Positions 26,245-34,370 of a DNA stretch of 64,000 bases are shown here, piece by piece; within the stretch, counting starts at the first letter, position 1; each line of letters starts with the position of its first letter. Below the pieces are notes generated by a model that saw only the letters and a list, made by a program, of their open reading frames with translations, had not been told where the DNA came from and did no database searches. Source of the DNA: Chitinophaga sp. YR627. Lineage in GTDB: Bacteria; Bacteroidota; Bacteroidia; Chitinophagales; Chitinophagaceae. The translations under genes and the position numbers were made by a program. The stretch lies in contig NZ_FOUX01000001.1 in the NCBI RefSeq assembly GCF_900114995.1, positions 62,001-126,000 of the forward strand, in the 5' to 3' direction.

Positions 26245-26328
26245 ATGACACAAAAGGGATCAACCAGATATCAAACAAACAACACTTGTAGTCACAAAGC
26301 TGACAGCTGTTGTTGTTGTCGCTGTTAA
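26245..26328 (+). CDS. Cysteine-rich leader peptide, 27 aa
   Basis: ATG to TAA, 27 codons. It begins MTQKGSTRYQTNN and ends TCSHKADSCCCCRC. Cysteines are residues 15, 22-25 and 27, so five of the last six residues are Cys (four consecutive TGT codons at 26308-26319, then CGC TGT TAA). There is no signal peptide or known domain. It lies about 32 nt after the predicted transcription start and 285 nt before SusC, in an operon with an arylsulfatase. That is the design of a regulatory leader whose ribosome stalls when Cys-tRNA is short, known for sulfur genes in mycobacteria. I infer cysteine-responsive control of sulfate-ester scavenging; a chance frame is the alternative. Confidence 0.6.
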   Translation: MTQKGSTRYQTNNTCSHKADSCCCCRC

Positions 26329-26471
26329 TTGAAGTTACATCCTGGCTTAATTCTTCGCCTGAATCTTACCCGCTTATCAGACTGATCACTGAACAATAGT
26401 ATTTCCTGTGGAGGGAGATGCCATACTATAAACACAAACTTATGTCGTCAGCAGAAATCCTTGTAAAGATC

Positions 26472-26529
26472 CGCGGTATCCCGCGATAATATAAAAAAGT
26501 TGGCCTGTACTGCGGGAACAGTACAGGCC
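26472..26529. promoter_or_regulatory. Two hairpins in the SusC leader
   Basis: A small CGCGG-TATC-CCGCG stem (26472-26485) is followed by a perfect 10-bp stem, GGCCTGTACT (26502-26511) with AGTACAGGCC (26520-26529), loop of 8. On the plus strand no T-run follows the second stem; on the minus strand it ends in ACTTTTTTAT like a terminator. In the leader it could be the structure that stalling on the Cys codons rearranges. The other parts of 26082-26613 show no gene besides the leader peptide. Confidence 0.5.
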
Positions 26530-26613
26530 CGACTAAACAAATGCTTTGGGCGTACTACTCTGCGAAAAATCGTGGAGCGGCACTTTATTGTCTAATCACT
26601 AATTACAAATTTA

Positions 26614-29600
26614 ATGAAAAAAGTTCTCTTGCTCATCACCTGGCTTTCAGGGATGGCACCTGTAACGTTATACGCACAACAAACCGTCTCAGATCCTGTA
26701 ATTAATTCTACACTCACCGGCACTGTCGTAGACAGCAAAACACAAACGCCGATCATTGGCGCATTGGTACGCATCAAAGGCACTACCAATCAGGTATTGA
26801 CGGATGCAAAGGGGAACTTCTCTTTTAAAACGGGACAGAAACTACCTTATATCCTTGAAGCAGCTTTCATCGGATATAAAAAACTGGAGATCAAAGCAGA
26901 AAAATCTCCCCTGCAGATCGTATTGCAGGAAACGGAAAGTCAGTTGAATGAGGTGGTGGTAGTAGGATATGGTACGCAACGTAAGAGTGATATTACTGGT
27001 TCTGTGGCCAGTGTATCTAAAGTATTACTGGCGCAACCGGCTGCTGCATTTGATAATCTCCTGCAGGGAAGCGTACCGGGTGTAGCTGTTACACAAAGTT
27101 CGGGTCAGCCGGGAAGTACGGCAACGATCCGTATCAGGGGAGGAAACTCTATTAGTTTCGGGAATGCGCCATTATACGTCATAGACGGATTTATTATCTA
27201 TAACAATAATGACTACGCCAATACAGGCGCGTCCAATGGTACCGGGGTCAACGCATTGTCTACTATCAACCCCAGTGATATCGCTTCCGTAGAAGTCCTG
27301 AAAGATGCTTCCGCTACCGCGATCTACGGGTCACGCGGTGCTAATGGGGTTATCATTATCACCACAAAAAGAGGCCGCAGAGGACATGATGAGGTCAGCT
27401 ATAATACCTACGTCGGCACACAACAGGTAAGAAAGAAACTGGATCTGCTCAATGCCACACAGTGGGGTGAGTTGATCAATGATATCAATGTTAGTACAAA
27501 CAGTCCTAAAACATATACAGAAGCCCAGCTGGCAGCTTTAGGAGAAGGCTCCGACTGGCAATCCGCTGCATTGCGGAAGAAAGCCCTGCAGAACCATGAA
27601 CTGTCTTTCTCCGGTGGTGATGAGAAGTCAAGATACCTCATTTCGGCCAACTACTTTGATCAGGGTGGTATTATTGTCAATACTGGTTTTAAACGTTATT
27701 CCGGACGTGTCAACTATGAACGCTCCGTCGGCGATAAACTGAAGATCGCGACCAATATTTTTGGTAGTCAGTCGATAGAAGACAAGTTGTATGGTAACGG
27801 TTATAACAGCCTGAATTTCCAGAGTACGGCTTTTGCCAATCTGTTACAGGTATCACCGGTAGCAAAGATCTGGAATGAAGACGGGACTTATAATACCAGC
27901 AGTCCGTACTCAGCGAATCCAACCAATCCTATACAGGATTTTCAATCTACCATCAATAAGACTTACCTGAGAAGGATCCTGGCCAACACTTCCCTGGAGT
28001 ATAAACTGTTCAGGGAGCTCACGCTGAAAGTTACAGGTGGTGCAGACCTGATCAATACAAAACAGAACTATTATTCACCTAGTTATGCTGGTTCACCAGG
28101 AGGTAGTGCCAGTGGCTATGCCGCCGGTGGTTATGCTTCTGTTGGTAATCTGAGTGCTACTACCTGGATCAATGAGAATACATTGACCTACGATCATGCC
28201 TGGAATGAAGAACACTTTCTGAACGTGCTGGCAGGGTACACCATGCAACATCAGAAAGATGAATCGGCAGTAGCCAGTGCGCAGAAATTTCCAAACGATC
28301 TGACCTCATTCAATAACCTCAATTTCGCCAGCACGCCTGTCCTGTCAGTTTCTGATGGACATCAATCTGCCCTGAACTCTTATCTCGCAAGGGTGAACTA
28401 TTCTTATCAGCATAAGTATAATGTAACGGTTTCACTTCGTTCGGATGGTTCTTCGAGACTGGGACGAAACAACCGATGGGGGTATTTTCCATCGATAGGA
28501 TTGTCGTGGAACGCCAGCAAAGAGACATTCGCACAGCGCTGGGAACCCACGGTCAGCGACGTAAAAGTGAGGGTATCTGCGGGTAGAACGGGTAACTCGG
28601 AAGTGCCGCCTTATAGTTCGCTGGCAGCATTGTCGCCTACTAACTATTATTTCAATGGTGCGCTGGTAACAGGTATCGCACCTGTACAGATCGAGAACCC
28701 TGATCTGAAATGGGAGACGACGACGCAATATAACGCCGGACTGGATTTCGGTATCCTGCACAGGAGAGTGAATGTCTCTGTGGATGCTTATTATAAGAAG
28801 ACGACAGACCTGCTGCTGAACGTACCATTCCCGTTGTATACCGGTTATGCCAGCGTATTACAGAATGTGGGTAGCGTAGAGAATAAGGGTATCGAACTGA
28901 GTATCACTTCCGATAATATTAAAAGCGCTGATTTTAGCTGGAAATCAACCCTCGTACTGGGCGCCAACAGGAACAAAGTACTGGGACTGGGTGATGGTAC
29001 AGATTATTATTTCCCATTGGCCCCAACGGGTTATGTTTCTCCGGTGATCGTAAAAGTAGGGCTGCCTGTAGGTAGTTTCTGGGGATATAATACCAATGGT
29101 CTGATCACGAAAGAGGACCTGGTAAAGGGTATTCCGGTGTTATCAGGCGTGTCGCAACAGGCAGGAGATACGAAGTATGTTGATACCAATGGTGATGGCG
29201 TGATCAGCACGGCCGATAAACATAATCTTGGCAGTGCACAGCCAAAGCTGACCTTTGGTTTGACCAATACGCTGAACTATAAAGCCTTTGACCTTTCATT
29301 TGTATTCCAGGGAAGCTATGGCAATAAGATCTTCAATTTCCTGCAACAGAAACTGGAAATTCCGACCCTATCACTGAATGCCTCAACGACCTTACTCGAC
29401 AGGTACAGTGAAAGTAACCCGAATGGTAAAGTGGCCCGTGCCACGAATGCACCGGTCGCCCAGGTAACTGACCGCTATATAGAAGACGGAACATTTGTAA
29501 AACTGAAAAACCTGTCGCTGGGCTACAATCTCCCTAAATCAGTACTGGAAAGGATCCATGTCAACCAGTTACGCATTTATGTCACTGCACAGAATATCCT

Positions 29601-29733
29601 GACCTGGACCAACTATACGGGGCTGGACCCGGAGGTTAACTTCTATGATAGCGATAACACCAAGCAGGGGATCGATTATGGCGCTTATCCTGCTTCAAAA
29701 AGCTATCTCGTCGGATTGGGCGTAACCTTCTGA
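26614..29733 (+). CDS. SusC/RagA-family TonB-linked outer-membrane transporter
   Basis: 1039 aa. Signal peptide about 1-21 (ending LYAQ). A carboxypeptidase-D regulatory-like domain follows (about 33-110: LTGTVVDSKTQTPIIGALVRIKGT). Next is the SusC plug with NEVVVVGYGTQRKSDITGSV (about 110-129), IRIRGGNSISFGNAPLYVID and VLKDASATAIYGSRGANGVI. A large barrel ends SKSYLVGLGVTF. It imports a ligand captured by the SusD-like lipoprotein, powered by TonB. It is first of a run with SusD (29 bp later), an arylsulfatase and small membrane proteins, so the substrate is probably a sulfate ester rather than a plain glycan: no glycoside hydrolase is present. Confidence 0.93.
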   Translation: MKKVLLLITWLSGMAPVTLYAQQTVSDPVINSTLTGTVVDSKTQTPIIGALVRIKGTTNQVLTDAKGNFSFKTGQKLPYILEAAFIGYKKLEIKAEKSPLQIVLQETESQLNEVVVVGYGTQRKSDITGSVASVSKVLLAQPAAAFDNLLQGSVPGVAVTQSSGQPGSTATIRIRGGNSISFGNAPLYVIDGFIIYNNNDYANTGASNGTGVNALSTINPSDIASVEVLKDASATAIYGSRGANGVIIITTKRGRRGHDEVSYNTYVGTQQVRKKLDLLNATQWGELINDINVSTNSPKTYTEAQLAALGEGSDWQSAALRKKALQNHELSFSGGDEKSRYLISANYFDQGGIIVNTGFKRYSGRVNYERSVGDKLKIATNIFGSQSIEDKLYGNGYNSLNFQSTAFANLLQVSPVAKIWNEDGTYNTSSPYSANPTNPIQDFQSTINKTYLRRILANTSLEYKLFRELTLKVTGGADLINTKQNYYSPSYAGSPGGSASGYAAGGYASVGNLSATTWINENTLTYDHAWNEEHFLNVLAGYTMQHQKDESAVASAQKFPNDLTSFNNLNFASTPVLSVSDGHQSALNSYLARVNYSYQHKYNVTVSLRSDGSSRLGRNNRWGYFPSIGLSWNASKETFAQRWEPTVSDVKVRVSAGRTGNSEVPPYSSLAALSPTNYYFNGALVTGIAPVQIENPDLKWETTTQYNAGLDFGILHRRVNVSVDAYYKKTTDLLLNVPFPLYTGYASVLQNVGSVENKGIELSITSDNIKSADFSWKSTLVLGANRNKVLGLGDGTDYYFPLAPTGYVSPVIVKVGLPVGSFWGYNTNGLITKEDLVKGIPVLSGVSQQAGDTKYVDTNGDGVISTADKHNLGSAQPKLTFGLTNTLNYKAFDLSFVFQGSYGNKIFNFLQQKLEIPTLSLNASTTLLDRYSESNPNGKVARATNAPVAQVTDRYIEDGTFVKLKNLSLGYNLPKSVLERIHVNQLRIYVTAQNILTWTNYTGLDPEVNFYDSDNTKQGIDYGAYPASKSYLVGLGVTF

Positions 29734-29762
29734 TAACCCTGTTCTATTTTAAAATCAACACA

Positions 29763-31223
29763 ATGAAAAGACTAGCGATCATATTACTGGTGACGGGTAC
29801 TATGGCTGCATCCTGCAATAAGCTGGATGAGTCGGCGTCTTCCCTGATCACTTCTTCACAGTTCTATAAAACGAAAGCGGATGCCATAGCTGCTGTATCT
29901 GCCATATACAGTACTACTAATACAGATGCTGCCGGGGATTTCCCGATGTATGGAAGAAATCTGAACCTGCTGACCGGTAATGGCAGCGATGACCAGGTGT
30001 TCAGTCCATCGAATACCAATCCGGATGTACGCGCATTGGGGACAGCCACTTATGTGGCGTCAAACGACAGGGTGAAAAAGAACTGGCAGCAGCATTACTT
30101 TGGTATCAGCCGTGCGAATGTAGCTATTGATAATATTCCGAACATTGATTTTGATACGACCCAGAGGGCACGACTGGTCAGAGAAGCAAAGTTCCTGAGA
30201 GGCTTGTTCTATTTCAATATTGTACGTCTCTGGGGGGATGCACCCCTGATATTACATGATCCTGCCAGCATCGATGTGAAGGCACAAAAGGTAAAACGTG
30301 CGCCTAAAGACAGCGTATATGCACAGATCATCCGGGACCTGACAGATGCGACCCTGTTGCCAAAGACCTACATAGGAGGCGATATCGGCAGAGCTACCAG
30401 CGGAGCTGCACATGCGTTACTGGCAAAGGTCTATGTAAACCGCCGGGAGTGGAGTAAGGCCCTGACAGAGATCAATGAGGTGATAAACGGAGGGTATGGC
30501 TACGCCTTGTTTGAGAAGTATGCAGATGTCTTTCAGCAGGCAACAAAAAATGGAAAGGAGCATATTTTCTCTGTACAGTTTGGGACGAACCTGGGAGCAA
30601 AGAATAGTTCGCAATCATTAAGCAGTAGTAATTTTTCCTCTTTCAATACGGCTGTTTATCCGGGTGATCAGCCGGCAGATACCAGTCTCTTCCAGCTATT
30701 TGCAGCAACAGATGCAAGGAGAGATGTGAGCTTTCTGACCCGTATCTATAACGCGGCGACTGGTAATTATGTCACTTTCAGTCCGGCCCGTTTTGCAAAG
30801 TTTATAGACTACTCTATCACGCCGCTGACCAATCAGGCGCAGAGCGGTATCAACTACCCGGTGATCCGGTATGCGGATATCCTTTTGCTGAAGGCGGAGG
30901 TATTGAATGAAATCGCAGGTAATCCTGTTGCGGAGGCTTATACGGCCATTAATGCCGTAAGGGCAAGGGCTAATGTCGGCGGACTGACACAGGGCCTAAA
31001 TCAGGCTGATTTTCGCGATTCTGTCTTCCTGGAGAGAAGAAAGGAGTTTATACAGGAAGGGAATCGCTGGTTTGACCTGTCCAGACGGGGCGGCAGTTAC
31101 CTGTATGACGCGCTGAAAAAGTTACCTGCGAAGACGGGGGCTGCACTGAAGGATACACTTTATCCTATCCCGCAGGCCGAAATAGATATCAACAATCAAC
31201 TCACCAATAATCCAGGGTGGTAA
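29763..31223 (+). CDS. SusD/RagB-family outer-membrane lipoprotein
   Basis: 486 aa lipoprotein: signal MKRLAIILLVTGTMAASC with the lipid Cys at 18. SusD marks are visible: FYKTKADAIAAVSAIYS near the N-terminus (about 38-54), ARLVREAKFLRGLFYFNIVRLWGDAPL (about 137-163, the TPR-like helix), TSGAAHALLAKVYVNRREW (about 207), YPVIRYADILLLKAEVLNE (about 360) and the C-terminal RRKEFIQEGNRWFDLSRRGG. It forms the lid of the SusC transporter at the cell surface. Encoded directly after SusC and 30 bp before the sulfatase. Confidence 0.93.
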   Translation: MKRLAIILLVTGTMAASCNKLDESASSLITSSQFYKTKADAIAAVSAIYSTTNTDAAGDFPMYGRNLNLLTGNGSDDQVFSPSNTNPDVRALGTATYVASNDRVKKNWQQHYFGISRANVAIDNIPNIDFDTTQRARLVREAKFLRGLFYFNIVRLWGDAPLILHDPASIDVKAQKVKRAPKDSVYAQIIRDLTDATLLPKTYIGGDIGRATSGAAHALLAKVYVNRREWSKALTEINEVINGGYGYALFEKYADVFQQATKNGKEHIFSVQFGTNLGAKNSSQSLSSSNFSSFNTAVYPGDQPADTSLFQLFAATDARRDVSFLTRIYNAATGNYVTFSPARFAKFIDYSITPLTNQAQSGINYPVIRYADILLLKAEVLNEIAGNPVAEAYTAINAVRARANVGGLTQGLNQADFRDSVFLERRKEFIQEGNRWFDLSRRGGSYLYDALKKLPAKTGAALKDTLYPIPQAEIDINNQLTNNPGW

Positions 31224-31253
31224 TCACAACAATATAAACAACAATTACACGAC

Positions 31254-33092
31254 ATGAAATTCTTCACTTTAAGCACAGTGATACTTGTAAGCGGGCTTGC
31301 ACTGAAGGCCCAGCAACCTTATCAGGGTACGGTAGGCCGCACGCTGGCAGAATCAAAAGAATGGTGGCCCGCAGCAGTAAAACCGCCTGCGGGTTCACCC
31401 AATGTGATCTGGATCCTCCTGGATGATGTCGGTTTCGGTGCTACCAGTGCCTTTGGCGGTGTGATCAGTACGCCGACGTTTGATAGTCTGGCGAATAACG
31501 GTTTGCGTTATACCAATTTCCATACAGCTGCGATATGCGCACCTACCCGGGCTGCACTGATGACCGGGAGGAATCATCATGCCGTACATATGGGCGGGTT
31601 TGCGCATTACTTCTCTTCTGCCGGCTTCCCTGGTTACGACGGTCGTATTCCCTCCAGTTCAGGCACTATCGCAGAGATCCTTAAAGAGAACGGTTATAAC
31701 ACTTTTGCGGTGGGTAAGTATGGTCTGACGCCCGATGAAGATACCTCTGACGCAGGCCCTTTCGACCGCTGGCCTTCCGGTAAGGGATTCGAACACTTCT
31801 TTGGTTTCCTCGGATCAGAGACTGACCAGTATAAACCTGCCCTGGTGGAAGACAACGTGAATATCAAACCAGATGGCAGGCATCTGAGCGAGCAGATCAC
31901 AGATAAGGCGATCAGTTACATCGCACGTCAGAAGAAAGCAGCCCCGGATAAGCCATTCTTCCTGTATTATGCACCAGGAGCTACACATGCACCGCACCAG
32001 GTGACACCTGAATGGAGCGATCGTTATAAAGGGAAATTTGACGGTGGATGGGATGTGTTCAGGGAACAGGTATTTGCCAATCAGCAAAAACAGGGTATCA
32101 TTCCTGCGAATGCAAAACTGCCGGAACGAAATGCAGATATACAGGCATGGAATACCCTGCAACCTGATCAGCAGAAATTGTACGCCCGCTTTATGGAGGT
32201 ATATGCTGGTTATCTGACGTATACCGACTATGAAGTGAGCCGTGTGGTAAATTACCTGCGTGCTATCAATCAGCTGGACAACACCCTGATATTCGTGGTG
32301 CTCGGTGATAATGGTGGCAGCAAGGAAGGTACACAGGAAGGAACCGTTACAAAGGCTTATACACCGAGAAGAAACAAAACCCTGACCCGTGATTCGGCCA
32401 GGTTATTTAATGAGGCGCATATCAGCGATATCGGTACGCCGGAATCTGATGCCAACTATCCTTTAGGATGGGCGCAGGCTGCTAATACGCCGTTTAAATA
32501 CTGGAAACAGGATGCTAATTCAGAAGGAGGCACCCGTAATCCGCTGATTGTATTCTATCCGAAAGGGATCAAAGAGAAAGGTATCCGTACGCAATATGGC
32601 TATGTATCAGATTTGCTGCCAACGACACTGGAATTCCTGAAGATACCATTCCCGAAGGAGATCAAAGGCATTAAACAGGATAGTCTGCATGGTACTTCCC
32701 TGGTGTATTCCTTTGAGCATGCCGGTGCTCCTTCCCGTCATACAGAACAGTATTACTATATATTCGGCTCCCGTGCGATCTATAAAGATGGCTGGAAAGC
32801 AGGTGCTGCCCATCATCCGAATATGGTAGAACTGAATGACTATGCCGGCAGTGTGAAGCAGGTACCCGCAAAAGACTTCGATAAAGATGTCTGGGAACTA
32901 TATAATCTGAATGAAGACTTTAATGAGCGGGTGAACCTCGCGGAGAAATATCCGGAGAAGCTGGCGGAGCTGAAACGGCTGTTTGAAGCCAATGCGAAGA
33001 AGTACAATATCTATCCGTTTATCGACTGGGATGATGTATTCCGTGCAAGACTGATTAATTCACGTAAGGCATTCAGTGCCGCTGCAAAATGA
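31254..33092 (+). CDS. Arylsulfatase, exported
   Basis: 612 aa, alkaline-phosphatase superfamily. Signal peptide about 1-18 (ends LALKA). Family motifs: PNVIWILLDDVGFGATSAFGG (about 45-65, with the metal-binding Asp pair) and ICAPTRAALMTGRNHH, in which Cys95 of C-A-P-T-R would be turned into formylglycine; also VGKYGLTPDED, KPFFLYYAPGATHAPHQ and VVLGDNGGSKEG (metal-binding DN). It hydrolyses sulfate esters in the periplasm, releasing sulfate and an alcohol or phenol. A formylglycine-generating enzyme must be encoded elsewhere. Position after SusC/SusD suggests sulfur scavenging from a surface-captured ester. The exact substrate is not readable. Confidence 0.92.
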   Translation: MKFFTLSTVILVSGLALKAQQPYQGTVGRTLAESKEWWPAAVKPPAGSPNVIWILLDDVGFGATSAFGGVISTPTFDSLANNGLRYTNFHTAAICAPTRAALMTGRNHHAVHMGGFAHYFSSAGFPGYDGRIPSSSGTIAEILKENGYNTFAVGKYGLTPDEDTSDAGPFDRWPSGKGFEHFFGFLGSETDQYKPALVEDNVNIKPDGRHLSEQITDKAISYIARQKKAAPDKPFFLYYAPGATHAPHQVTPEWSDRYKGKFDGGWDVFREQVFANQQKQGIIPANAKLPERNADIQAWNTLQPDQQKLYARFMEVYAGYLTYTDYEVSRVVNYLRAINQLDNTLIFVVLGDNGGSKEGTQEGTVTKAYTPRRNKTLTRDSARLFNEAHISDIGTPESDANYPLGWAQAANTPFKYWKQDANSEGGTRNPLIVFYPKGIKEKGIRTQYGYVSDLLPTTLEFLKIPFPKEIKGIKQDSLHGTSLVYSFEHAGAPSRHTEQYYYIFGSRAIYKDGWKAGAAHHPNMVELNDYAGSVKQVPAKDFDKDVWELYNLNEDFNERVNLAEKYPEKLAELKRLFEANAKKYNIYPFIDWDDVFRARLINSRKAFSAAAK

Positions 33093-33099
33093 TTATACT

Positions 33100-33222
33100 A
33101 TGATTGTACAGGACATTCTGCTATTGATCAGGAAGATCATTGTAGGTATTATTGTTTTTCTGATCCCCTTATTTGTTATTGGTGGTGTATTATGGTTGAT
33201 ACAACACTGGTTTTTTGCTTAA
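33100..33222 (+). CDS. Very small membrane protein, 40 aa
   Basis: ATG at 33100, stop at 33220. The sequence begins MIVQDILLLIRKIIVGIIVF and continues LIPLFVIGGVLWLIQHWFFA, one long membrane helix (about 14-36) with a short charged N-terminus (RKI). It starts 7 bp after the sulfatase stop and ends 10 bp before the next small gene. Tight spacing inside the operon argues that it is translated. I recognise no family; it could be a helper or regulator of a membrane enzyme. Confidence 0.55.
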   Translation: MIVQDILLLIRKIIVGIIVFLIPLFVIGGVLWLIQHWFFA

Positions 33223-33232
33223 ACAGATCTTT

Positions 33233-33391
33233 ATGAAACTGGATAAAGTCACCCGAAACAAAATCACCAGGGATGCACTGATCAGCATCTTTCTGTTTGC
33301 ATTACCGGTATTACTGATGTTACTGTCCTTTAAGATCTCGGGACAGCGGCCCTGGAAACAGCAGGCAGCAACGGCTAAAGTAAGCAGGTAG
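33233..33391 (+). CDS. Small membrane protein, 52 aa
   Basis: ATG at 33233, stop at 33389. A basic N-terminus (MKLDKVTRNKITRD) is followed by one membrane helix (ALISIFLFALPVLLMLLSF, about 15-33) and a polar C-terminal tail (ISGQRPWKQQAATAKVSR). It lies between the 40-aa protein and the hydroxylase gene, on the same strand with short gaps. No family recognised. Confidence 0.55.
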   Translation: MKLDKVTRNKITRDALISIFLFALPVLLMLLSFKISGQRPWKQQAATAKVSR

Positions 33392-33438
33392 AAATTGTAT
33401 TTAACCATGCCTTTGCGGCACTTAAAAACAACAATGTT

Positions 33439-34320
33439 ATGTTACAGTATATTGAATCCATCTTCACACATCTGAGCACCTGGGGCCTACCGGTGATCAT
33501 GCTGATCGTTGGTATTGCTGAATTCTCTTTTGGCTTATATGAACAGCGCTGGACGCGCAATGAACGTGTCCTGGATATCGTCTGCTTCGTAGTACCGAAG
33601 ATAGTGGTAAGACCCTTTGTGGCTTATGTCGGACTGTTATTACTACCAAAGTTCCTGCCGGGAGCGAAAGGCGCCTTTGCCTGGGTACCTTTCTGGTGGG
33701 GCTTCGCCATTATTGCGGTAGCGGATGACCTGACACAATACTGGTATCACCGTCTGCATCACCAGGTGCCCTGGTTGTGGCGTTTCCATCGTACCCATCA
33801 CTCGGCGCCCTATATGGGGATGGCGATGGCCAGTCGTCAGAATATTATTTATACGATCTTCTTTTCGCAGATATACCTGACAACGACACTGGTGTATCTT
33901 GGTTTAGGATATCCCGTGTTGTTTGTAACCGGTGTGAAATCGCTGATCACAACAGCCGCCCACTCCAGCATAAAATGGGATAAGCCATTCTATACAGTGA
34001 AATGGCTGAAACCGATCGGCTGGGTGATGGAGCGGCTGATATCAACGCCTGCAACGCATCATGCACATCATGCAGACACGAGTGATGATGGTGTAGGGTA
34101 CTATAAAGGAAACTTCGGGAATATGTTCTTTATATGGGATATTATTTTCGGTACAGGGATCATTACAAGACAATATCCCAGCGGCTATGGTATTAAGCAT
34201 TATAAAGAGGAGGAGTGGTACTCACAGTTCCTCTGGCCTATTTTTAAATCAAAGCGTGAAGGTAGTGAGTTATCCCTGCATGGACCGATGGTAGGAGATA
34301 GTGTAGAAGCATCAAAGTAA
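33439..34320 (+). CDS. Fatty-acid hydroxylase / sterol desaturase family membrane enzyme
   Basis: 293 aa, integral membrane di-iron family. Histidine boxes: YHRLHHQ (about 109-115), FHRTHHS (about 121-127) and the C-terminal HHAHHAD (about 212-218), spaced as in the family; four membrane segments surround them (about 10-30, 48-70, 78-95, 140-165). It would hydroxylate, desaturate or cleave an alkyl chain of a lipid-like substrate using O2. It is the last gene of the SusC-sulfatase run. A possible reading is that the imported sulfate ester carries an alkyl chain; this is inference. Confidence 0.82.
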   Translation: MLQYIESIFTHLSTWGLPVIMLIVGIAEFSFGLYEQRWTRNERVLDIVCFVVPKIVVRPFVAYVGLLLLPKFLPGAKGAFAWVPFWWGFAIIAVADDLTQYWYHRLHHQVPWLWRFHRTHHSAPYMGMAMASRQNIIYTIFFSQIYLTTTLVYLGLGYPVLFVTGVKSLITTAAHSSIKWDKPFYTVKWLKPIGWVMERLISTPATHHAHHADTSDDGVGYYKGNFGNMFFIWDIIFGTGIITRQYPSGYGIKHYKEEEWYSQFLWPIFKSKREGSELSLHGPMVGDSVEASK

Positions 34321-34331
34321 AAATATGGTAT

Positions 34332-34368
34332 AAAGACTTCCTGGCAATAGGATTGCCGGGAGGTCTTT
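34332..34368. terminator. Bidirectional terminator between convergent genes
   Basis: A 16-bp fully paired stem (34332-34347 with 34353-34368, including G-T pairs, loop TAGGA) is flanked by A-rich and T-rich sides. It separates the plus-strand hydroxylase from the minus-strand gene ending at 34371. Confidence 0.85.
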
Positions 34369-34370
34369 AT

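Noticed and set aside
26614-31223. Polysaccharide utilisation locus for a glycan
   Set aside because: No glycoside hydrolase, lyase or glycan sensor is present; sulfatase and hydroxylase point elsewhere.
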